DNA from: JAGVXH01 sp041649755
GTDB taxonomy: Archaea > Nanobdellota > Nanobdellia > Pacearchaeales > GW2011-AR1
Direction: 5' to 3'
Assembly (NCBI GenBank): GCA_041649755.1
Contig: JBAZMK010000006.1
Location: 1-64,000 of the forward strand
Length of the DNA stretch: 64,000 bases
Part shown: positions 9,056 to 15,943 of the stretch, piece after piece
Numbering within the stretch: the first letter of the stretch is position 1
How the letters are laid out: every line of letters begins with the position of its first letter
Notes under the pieces: generated by a model
Database searches by the model: none
Told to the model about the DNA's origin: nothing
Seen by the model: the letters and a program-made list of their open reading frames with translations, nothing else
Made by a program: the position numbers and the translations under genes

Positions 9056-9571
9056 ATGAGCCGATATTTTTTTATTGGAATACTAACTCTTTTAATTTAT
9101 CTACCTATTTTGATTTTTATTGTGAGGAAGGATTTCAGGGGTAGGTTTAGTAATGTTGTTTCTAAAAAAATTAGTGATATCCTCAGAGAAGTTTTTATCG
9201 GGATTCTTTATTTTTTGATTATCTTCTTTTCTTTTTTTGAAGAGATACATTTAGGTTTTTTGGCTTTTGTCGGGATTTTATTTTATTCTTTAGGGATAGT
9301 TTTTACTTATTATGGTTATTATTTATTTTTTAAGGAGAAAGGGCTTATAAAGAAAAAAGTGTTTTCAATATCCAGAAATCCGACTTATTTTTTTGGTTAT
9401 GTTGCGGTTTTTGGGGTTATTTTGGTGACAAGGTCTCTTTTGATTTTAGTTCTTCATATTTTACTTATATTTTTGACGGATAAGACTATCAAGAATGAGG
9501 AGAAATATTTGATGAGGGTTTATAAGAAAGAATATAGGGAGTACGCAAAGAAGGTCAGAAGATATTTATAA
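9056..9571 (+). CDS. Isoprenylcysteine carboxyl methyltransferase-like membrane protein
   Basis: 171 residues with four or five membrane helices. The C-terminal part has the ICMT/PEMT signature: S-R-N-P-T-Y-F-F-G-Y near residue 107 and a late E-E-x-Y-L...Y...Y-x-x-Y-x-x-x-V-R-R-Y-L stretch that contributes to S-adenosylmethionine binding. The substrate is not known; in archaea it could be a lipid or isoprenoid. It is coupled to the dolichol-kinase-like gene and ends exactly next to the RNase P RNA 3' end on the other strand. Confidence 0.8.
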   Translation: MSRYFFIGILTLLIYLPILIFIVRKDFRGRFSNVVSKKISDILREVFIGILYFLIIFFSFFEEIHLGFLAFVGILFYSLGIVFTYYGYYLFFKEKGLIKKKVFSISRNPTYFFGYVAVFGVILVTRSLLILVLHILLIFLTDKTIKNEEKYLMRVYKKEYREYAKKVRRYL

Positions 9572-9870
9572 GTCAGTAGGAAATAGGCCGCGTTTTGTCA
9601 AACTTCGTTTCCGAACAGTTTGGCTAACATCTGACTAAGCGGGTGCAAGAACCCTTGCATCAATCAGGATGCTCGTTCCACCGCAACTTAATGCGCTCGT
9701 CTCTATACCAGAGCCACGCCTCACGACGCACGACTTTCGCCGTTGATTCCCTTTCGGGCTTTATGAACTAAATCAATAAAGGATGCGCGGACCTTCCTCA
9801 GCGTCCAGAAATCATAATCATTTCTTTTGCCTTTTAGACAAGGACACCGACAGTTAGCTTTCCTACTGAC
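9572..9870 (-). ncRNA. rnpB: RNase P RNA, archaeal
   Basis: The RNA subunit that cuts 5' leaders from tRNA precursors. Read on the minus strand, the 299 nt begin GTCAGTAGGAAA and end TTTCCTACTGAC, a perfect P1 helix. CR-I is present as GAGGAAGGTCCGCG and CR-V as ACAAAACGCGGCCTA, whose GGTCCGCG and CGCGGCC parts pair as P4. A TATA-like run lies 26 nt upstream of the inferred 5' end. Coordinates are set by the P1 ends. Confidence 0.94.
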
Positions 9871-9890
9871 GTAATTAGGAGAAAAATTAG

Positions 9891-9900
9891 GTTTTTAAAT
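9891..9900 (-). promoter_or_regulatory. TATA box of RNase P RNA
   Basis: On the minus strand this reads ATTTAAAAAC, centred about 26 nt before the first base of the P1 helix. That is the normal archaeal TBP-to-start distance. Confidence 0.6.
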
Positions 9901-9952
9901 CTAGTGATTGAGACAACAAAAATTTATAAGTGCTTTTTTGCTTTTCAGCCCT

Positions 9953-11845
9953 ATGTGGTCTTTATATAAGAGAAAAGAGGAAGAAGAAGGTCTTGGGGCG
10001 GGGATTTTTAATTATTCTGGTGAGAAACTTGAGCCTATGAAATTTTCTAATGGGAAAACTCAGGCAGATATTGTTAAGGAGATACTTGATTCTATAAAAG
10101 AAGGGCATAAGATAATTTTTATAAAAGGGGCTTGCGGGAGCGGGAAGTCTGCTATTGCTTTGAACCTCGCGAGGCATTTTAAGAAGACCTCTATTATAGT
10201 CCCTATTAAATCTTTGCAGGAACAATATGAGAAGGATTATACAAAGAAAAAGTTTATTATAAAAGAAAATGGTAATCCCCTTAAAATCTCTGTTATAAAG
10301 GGTAGGAATAATTTTCGTTGTCCTTTTTCTGGCGAACGTGCCGATGACCCCGAACTTCCCTGTACAATAGAGATTCGTGAGAAGAATATGGGCCAATTAT
10401 TGAAATATATTGAGGCTAATCCTTTTGTTGAAAAAGAAGACTTTTCTTCCGTTTCGGATATAAGGAGGATGAATATTGCTCCTGCGTGCCCTTATTGGTC
10501 TCCTCTTATGCCTGCAGATGTGAAACCTAAAGGATTGAAGAATTTTGAGAAGAAAAAATATATGGCAATTTGCAGTAAAGAATATGCTTTATTTCAACGT
10601 AAGAAAGGGTGTCCATATTATGACCAATATGGATCTTATGTAGACTCTGATGTTTTGATTTTTAATAGTCTTAAATATACTCTAGAGTTTATGATGGGAA
10701 GGAAACCTAAGACTGATTTAGACATAATTGACGAGTGCGATGAATTCCTTGATAACTTTGCTAATGAGAAAAAGATAAATCTTAACAGGCTTTATTCTTC
10801 TTTAATGAATTTAATGCCCTCTGATGCAGAGACTAAAATGCGGGTGAAAGAGATGATTCATGAAGTGAATTCTCTTATACTTGATTCGCCTAAGATAGAT
10901 GTAGAGAAAATTAAGAAAACGAAGGTAAGAGATTTAATAGATAAGATTTTAGAGAATTCAAATCTTGCTAGGGACGAAGAGTTTAATTATTTCAACAATG
11001 TTGTTGAAACGGCGTTGGTTTTTGAGAATATTTTAGATGATACTTATGTTTCTGTTGAGAGAGTAAAGAAAGAAAATGGACAGAAGAGTCTTTTTGGGAA
11101 AGGTAACTTTGATAGCGAGAATGTTGTTATAACTCTTGTTTCTATTAATTTAGCTCAAAAGTTTAAAGAGTTAGCAGAGAAAAATGATGTTATGGTTTTA
11201 ATGTCGGGGACTCTTCATTCTGAAGGAGTTTTAAAGGATATTTTTGGACTTAAAGATTTTAAAGTTATTGAGGCTGAAACTAAGAGTCCTGGGAAGATAA
11301 ACCTTTATAGAACTGGCTTAGAAATGAATTGTAGTTTTGAAAATTTTAAGAATGGGACTATAACACGAAAACAATATTTGAAAATAATGGATGTTTGTAT
11401 GGCTAATGCAGAGAAGCCTGTGCTTGTTCATGTCAGTGCGTTTAAGGATTTGCCTACGGAAGAAGAAAATAGAGAGTATAAATTTGATAATTTAGTGACT
11501 CAGGAGAGGTTGCTGGAACTTCAGGCTAGGGGCAATTCTTCAGTAGAGGATTTTTCTTCTGGCGGAGTTGATGTTCTTTTTACGACAAAGTGTTCGCGGG
11601 GGGTTGATTTTGCAGGAAGCAAGTGCAACTCAATTGTCATCACAAGGTTTCCTTATCCGAATATTCAGGGTTTATTCTGGAAGATTCTTAAAAAAGAACA
11701 GCCAGAGAAGTTCATGGAATTTTATATTGATAAAGCAAGAAGGGAGCTTTTTCAGAAAATTGCAAGAGGCGTTAGGTTTAAAGGAGATAAGGTTAATTTA
11801 CTTAGCCCCGATGTTAGAGTTTTAAATGCTAAGTTCGATATGTGA
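9953..11845 (+). CDS. XPD/DinG-like superfamily 2 DNA helicase
   Basis: 630 residues from ATG 9953, about 27 nt after a TATA box (AATTTATAAG), hence probably leaderless. Walker A is G-A-C-G-S-G-K-S (about 48-55) and motif II is I-I-D-E-C-D. Cysteines in F-R-C-P-F, E-L-P-C, A-C-P-Y-W and C-S-K...G-C-P-Y-Y fit the 4Fe-4S domain of XPD/Rad3 helicases, and the late S-R-G-V-D-F and R-F-P-Y-P motifs belong to helicase domain 2. It probably unwinds DNA 5'-3' in repair. Walker B ends D-E-C-D rather than D-E-A-H. Confidence 0.85.
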   Translation: MWSLYKRKEEEEGLGAGIFNYSGEKLEPMKFSNGKTQADIVKEILDSIKEGHKIIFIKGACGSGKSAIALNLARHFKKTSIIVPIKSLQEQYEKDYTKKKFIIKENGNPLKISVIKGRNNFRCPFSGERADDPELPCTIEIREKNMGQLLKYIEANPFVEKEDFSSVSDIRRMNIAPACPYWSPLMPADVKPKGLKNFEKKKYMAICSKEYALFQRKKGCPYYDQYGSYVDSDVLIFNSLKYTLEFMMGRKPKTDLDIIDECDEFLDNFANEKKINLNRLYSSLMNLMPSDAETKMRVKEMIHEVNSLILDSPKIDVEKIKKTKVRDLIDKILENSNLARDEEFNYFNNVVETALVFENILDDTYVSVERVKKENGQKSLFGKGNFDSENVVITLVSINLAQKFKELAEKNDVMVLMSGTLHSEGVLKDIFGLKDFKVIEAETKSPGKINLYRTGLEMNCSFENFKNGTITRKQYLKIMDVCMANAEKPVLVHVSAFKDLPTEEENREYKFDNLVTQERLLELQARGNSSVEDFSSGGVDVLFTTKCSRGVDFAGSKCNSIVITRFPYPNIQGLFWKILKKEQPEKFMEFYIDKARRELFQKIARGVRFKGDKVNLLSPDVRVLNAKFDM

Positions 11846-13114
11846 TTATTCATATCTTAATGCATCAACTGGTTTAAGTTTTGAAGCTCGATAAGCAGGG
11901 ATTGCTCCTGCAATCATTCCTACCCCAATTGAAATTAAAAATGCTCCAAGTATTAATGTTGGACTAAAATAAGTGGAGCTTAACGAAAATCTTCCGAGAG
12001 AGTCTCCAACCATCCCCCCGACATATCCTGCTCCCAAGATACCTAAGATAATCCCCCCAATTCCTCCGACTAAACCAAGTAGACCTGAGTTAAATAAAAA
12101 TATGAGTAAAATGTCTTTATTTTGTGCGCCAATTGCTTTCATTATTCCAATTTCTTTTGTTTTTTCTAAAACTGATGTGAACATCGTGTTTGCGATTCCT
12201 ACAGCTCCTACAACTAAGGAAATTGCTGCGATTGCCGCGAGAAATAAAGAGATAGAGCTTATAGAAGAAGTAATTGTTTCTTGCATCGCGGCGGGGTTTG
12301 AAACTGAAAAGTCCATATCTTTATCTTGTAAAATTCCTCTTGATGACATTAGTTTTTTTTCAATCTCTTCAATTGTATCTTCAGTTATTTCAACGTTTGC
12401 AATTTTTACAGAGATAGAGTCAAATTCATCTTTTCCTACGTCTTCTAAAACTTCTCTTGCCATTTCAATTGGCATGAAGATTGTTGAGTCATCTGTTCCT
12501 CCAGATTTTAGAATCCCGACAATCTTGAATGTTTTTCCACCTATTGTGACTTGCCTATTTGTTTGCATTCCGTCTTCAAAGATAGAGTTCGCTACACGAG
12601 ATCCTACGACAATTGAGTTTGAGTCTCCTTTTGTTAAATATCTTCCAGAATCAAGTTCTGTATTTATGAAGTCTTTCCAAACTTCTGTATCAATCCCTTG
12701 GATAGATATAGTTGCTGATTTACCTAGATAACTTACTTCCTCCCGACCACTTACCGTTCCCATGGCGGATTTTACATTAGAGATGCTTTTTATCACCAGC
12801 ACATCTTTTGCGGTAAGGTTTTTTTGTTCTGAAGAAGTTGTTGTGATCCCTTCATTTCCTGGGGGACCTCCTCCCATTGTTCTAAATCCTCCTCCTACCC
12901 CCATGGCTCTCGAGAATCCAGGACTTATAGTTAAAATGTCAGCTCCGAGAGAACTTAGTTGTTCTTCTAATTGCTTTTGTGCCCCTTGACTTACTGCAAG
13001 GATAGCTACTACTGCTCCGATTCCAATAACAATTCCAATTATAGTAAGATAACTTCTTAACTTGCTGTGTATCAGCATGTTAAATGAAAGATTGAGTGCT
13101 TTTTTTAGTCTCAT
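11846..13114 (-). CDS. ABC exporter permease, MacB type
   Basis: 422 residues. One membrane helix (about 18-42) is followed by a large extracytoplasmic MacB_PCD domain with a Gly/Met-rich loop, then three C-terminal helices of the FtsX fold. This is the permease half of MacB/LolCDE-type exporters, which use mechanotransmission to move peptides or lipoproteins. It is the last gene of a three-gene minus-strand run with a secreted partner and the ATPase, in the order ATPase, partner, permease. The substrate is unknown. Confidence 0.9.
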   Translation of the reverse strand: MRLKKALNLSFNMLIHSKLRSYLTIIGIVIGIGAVVAILAVSQGAQKQLEEQLSSLGADILTISPGFSRAMGVGGGFRTMGGGPPGNEGITTTSSEQKNLTAKDVLVIKSISNVKSAMGTVSGREEVSYLGKSATISIQGIDTEVWKDFINTELDSGRYLTKGDSNSIVVGSRVANSIFEDGMQTNRQVTIGGKTFKIVGILKSGGTDDSTIFMPIEMAREVLEDVGKDEFDSISVKIANVEITEDTIEEIEKKLMSSRGILQDKDMDFSVSNPAAMQETITSSISSISLFLAAIAAISLVVGAVGIANTMFTSVLEKTKEIGIMKAIGAQNKDILLIFLFNSGLLGLVGGIGGIILGILGAGYVGGMVGDSLGRFSLSSTYFSPTLILGAFLISIGVGMIAGAIPAYRASKLKPVDALRYE

Positions 13115-13121
13115 TAGCCCT

Positions 13122-14117
13122 CTATTTTTTCTTTGTTTTTTCGGTCAAAATCCATTCAGGAGTTTTAGATTCTGCATCTTTTCTCGATTTGTTTCTAAAC
13201 TTAGAAATTATTTCTTTTCTTTTATTTGGGTATTTTACTGCGAGTATGATTATTATAGTTAGGATAAGGATTATTATCCCCCAAAACCAATAACTTTTGA
13301 ATATACTCTCTTGTTGCATAGGAATATTTCCTCTTTGGAAGTTTCCGTAATCAGGCATTGTTTCATTATTATTACTTACTGGAGAAGTGGACAATGAACC
13401 GACTTCTTTTATTAAACTTCTTCTTTCTCCTATGCTGTCAGTGTAATCTAATTGTACTTTCAGTGATTCTGTGTTTCTTCCTATAGGAGAAATACTAAAA
13501 CTGACGAGGGTATAGTCCCCCGATTCTAAGTTTCCAACCATCTGCCCGTTTGTTCCACTTATCTTATAACTCTCTTGTTCAGGAATCCTTACGATAAGGG
13601 AGTTTGCAGTGTTCTTTCCTATATTAGCTATAGCAATAGAGTAGTCTGTTCCTGATGATTCTTGTATTATTAGGTCAAAGTCTGTCTGTACATTTTCAAT
13701 TTGAATATCAAAAGACCCCGTTATCCAGTTTTCACTTTTTCCATCGCTCGCATATTTAAATTTTAATTCATTTTCTCCTTCAACGGCGTTTTTATCAACT
13801 CTTATTTTGTATTCTACGACTACTTCTCCAGAACCGCTGCCGAAGCTTCTAAGGGCTTTTTCATTGCTATCTAAAGAAAAGGGGAATTCTGGTAACAGTT
13901 CAAATTTAGCGTCTCTTGAAGAAGAACCCAGATTTATTTTTATCCATAATTTAAAATATTCTCCTGGATTAACAGGGTAAGGTTCGTATTTTAGCTGTGT
14001 TATTTGGGTTCCGCTGAAACTTTCATCGTAATTATAATCTACAACTTCTGCTGAGGCTATTGTTATTATGTTTAATATTAGGAGGCTCATTAAAAAAGTG
14101 ATTTTTATTTTTTTCAT
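13122..14117 (-). CDS. Exporter-associated secreted protein with C-terminal anchor
   Basis: 331 residues from ATG 14117; a TATA-like GTTTAAAAGC (forward strand) lies about 25 nt before it, and an ATG at 14129 is the alternative. Signal peptide 1-24, two beta-sandwich domains of the COG1361/CARDB kind, a membrane helix near residues 275-295 and a basic cytoplasmic tail. Its place between ATPase and permease, where bacterial systems have MacA, suggests an extracellular substrate-handling role. That role is inferred from position. Confidence 0.75.
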   Translation of the reverse strand: MKKIKITFLMSLLILNIITIASAEVVDYNYDESFSGTQITQLKYEPYPVNPGEYFKLWIKINLGSSSRDAKFELLPEFPFSLDSNEKALRSFGSGSGEVVVEYKIRVDKNAVEGENELKFKYASDGKSENWITGSFDIQIENVQTDFDLIIQESSGTDYSIAIANIGKNTANSLIVRIPEQESYKISGTNGQMVGNLESGDYTLVSFSISPIGRNTESLKVQLDYTDSIGERRSLIKEVGSLSTSPVSNNNETMPDYGNFQRGNIPMQQESIFKSYWFWGIIILILTIIIILAVKYPNKRKEIISKFRNKSRKDAESKTPEWILTEKTKKK

Positions 14118-14170
14118 GTTGTCTAACATTTGTTTTAGTTTAAAAGCGAGATGGATTTAAAATCCATACA

Positions 14171-14860
14171 TTATTTTTTAACTTCTTTTTCTATTTTTCC
14201 GTCTTTAATGTAGACGATCCTTTTTGCGTAATGAACAAGGTTTAAGTCGTGTGTGACTAAGATGATTGTTTTTCTTTTTTCGCTATGCATTTTTCCTAAG
14301 AAGTCCATTATAAAAATTCCGGTTTTACTATCTAGGTTTCCTGTGGGTTCATCGGCTAAAATTACTTCTGGGTCGTTGGCTAGACTTCTTGCGATAGCTA
14401 CTCTTTGTTGTTGTCCCCCTGAAAGTTCTGTAGGTTTGTGATGCATTCTTTCTTTAAGTCCTAACATTTCTAAGAGTTCGCTCGCCCTTTTTTTCGCTTC
14501 TTTTTCGGAAGTGTTAGTCAGTTCCATAGGGAGCATTACATTTTGTAATGCACTCAATGTTGGGATTAAATTAAATTGTTGAAAAATAAAGCCGATTTTT
14601 TTGCTTCTTAGCGAGGCAAGGGCAGATTCACTTATTTTGTCTATATCTTTTCCCTCTAAAATTATTCTCCCGTAGGAAGGGGTGTCCAGTGCGCCGACGA
14701 GATTCATCATAGTGGATTTCCCGCTTCCGCTTGGACCGGTTATCGCAACAAATTCGCCTTTATTTATTTTTAAATTAACTTCTTTTAAAACGACGAGATT
14801 TCCCGCTTTTCCCATTTTATATCTTTTCCATACATTTTCCATTAAAATGACTTCTTTCAT
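14171..14860 (-). CDS. ABC exporter ATPase, LolD/MacB type
   Basis: 229 residues, typical for LolD-family ATPases. Walker A G-P-S-G-S-G-K-S-T (about 40-48), Q-loop F-Q-Q-F-N-L-I-P-T-L, ABC signature L-S-G-G-Q-Q-Q-R-V-A-I-A-R-S-L-A-N-D-P, Walker B V-I-L-A-D-E-P-T-G-N-L-D and the switch His in V-T-H-D are all present, so it should be active. It powers the permease encoded downstream. First gene of the exporter run. Confidence 0.95.
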   Translation of the reverse strand: MKEVILMENVWKRYKMGKAGNLVVLKEVNLKINKGEFVAITGPSGSGKSTMMNLVGALDTPSYGRIILEGKDIDKISESALASLRSKKIGFIFQQFNLIPTLSALQNVMLPMELTNTSEKEAKKRASELLEMLGLKERMHHKPTELSGGQQQRVAIARSLANDPEVILADEPTGNLDSKTGIFIMDFLGKMHSEKRKTIILVTHDLNLVHYAKRIVYIKDGKIEKEVKK

Positions 14861-14943
14861 TTCTTTTAAAAAATTTTTTCGCTTATAAGTGGGGTGGACT
14901 TTACGTCCATATTAACTTAAATACTTTAAATATTTTGAATTAT

Positions 14944-15672
14944 ATGCCCCCTATAGCTGGAAGAGTGGTTTTTGAAGGAATGAATAGAGGATTGGTTAAT
15001 TTAATTGGGTTGGGTTTTGGAGCGGAGTTAATGTACTCTTTTATAATAATTATTTGCAGTCTTATGATTTACTTTGGGACTAAAGAAATTTATGAATTAA
15101 GCCAATATAAGGGGATAAAATATTTTAGAATGGCTTTCTTATTTTTTGCTTTGGCTTATTTTTTTAGGTCTTTTATTAAGTTTATAATAATTTATTTTAA
15201 TGTTAATGGTCTCTTTGAAGTTTCTCCAATGATTTTAAATCCGGTAGTTAGCCAGTTAACTTTAGTTGTTTTTATGTATTTTAGTTCGATGGCTATTTTT
15301 TATTTTCTTTATAGTGTTATGTGGAAGCAGTGGGAAAGTGGGAAGTTAATCTATTTGTTTCATGTAATTGCGTGGATTATAGCAATTTATAGTGTCCTTT
15401 CAAGAAGCTCTTTTTCGTATATAGGTTTGAATTTTGTTTTGTTTTTATTCATTTTAGTAGTTGTATTCCTTTCCTACAAAAAATCCCGAAAAAAATCTAA
15501 GGGTTATAATCTTTATGCTGTTTATGTCCTTTTATTATTTTTTTGGATTCTTAATATCATTGATATTTTGCTTCCAAAATTTTTAGAGTTGTTTCAACTT
15601 TTTATTTATCTCATTTCTTTGGGAATTTTTCTGTTGATGGTATATAAAGTTCTGAAAAAGGCAGGAAGCTAG
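14944..15672 (+). CDS. Seven-helix membrane protein, unknown
   Basis: 242 residues from ATG 14944; a TTG nine bases upstream is also open, and a TTTAAATA box lies upstream. About seven hydrophobic helices with a basic loop near residues 180-190 and almost no soluble domain. It is followed 1 nt later by a winged-helix protein. The pairing suggests a membrane sensor and its transcription regulator, but no family was recognised. Confidence 0.7.
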   Translation: MPPIAGRVVFEGMNRGLVNLIGLGFGAELMYSFIIIICSLMIYFGTKEIYELSQYKGIKYFRMAFLFFALAYFFRSFIKFIIIYFNVNGLFEVSPMILNPVVSQLTLVVFMYFSSMAIFYFLYSVMWKQWESGKLIYLFHVIAWIIAIYSVLSRSSFSYIGLNFVLFLFILVVVFLSYKKSRKKSKGYNLYAVYVLLLFFWILNIIDILLPKFLELFQLFIYLISLGIFLLMVYKVLKKAGS

Positions 15673-15673
15673 A

Positions 15674-15943
15674 ATGATAAAGAGAGGAAAGTTAGAAATA
15701 ATAAAAGATATTTTGTCAGTAATTCAGAAGAACCATAATAGCATAAGAACGACTCCTTTGATAAGGCAGTCAAATTTATCAACATTTAGATTTAGAGAAT
15801 ATTTTTCGGAGTTACTGCAAAAAGGTTTTGTTAAAGAATCTGGTTTGGGAAGTGAAAAGAGAATAAGGATTACAGATAAGGGCTTTAGATTTCTTGAAAA
15901 ATACAAAACGATAATAAGTTTTATTGAAGAGTTTGAGCTTTAA
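15674..15943 (+). CDS. Winged-helix DNA-binding protein
   Basis: 89 residues, about the size of one winged helix. The order helix-turn-helix (about 22-50, with L-S-T-F-R-F-R-E-Y-F as recognition region) then a wing (residues 58-70, R-I-R-I-T-D-K-G) matches small archaeal regulators of the ArnR1/DUF4364-like type. It follows the seven-helix protein by 1 nt and is convergent with leuS without a gap. Target not known. Confidence 0.8.
   Translation: MIKRGKLEIIKDILSVIQKNHNSIRTTPLIRQSNLSTFRFREYFSELLQKGFVKESGLGSEKRIRITDKGFRFLEKYKTIISFIEEFEL

Noticed and set aside
11973..12731. 252-codon open frame on the plus strand
   Set aside because: It is the antisense shadow of the MacB-type permease; its product is low-complexity Ser/Ile/Pro-rich without any family pattern.
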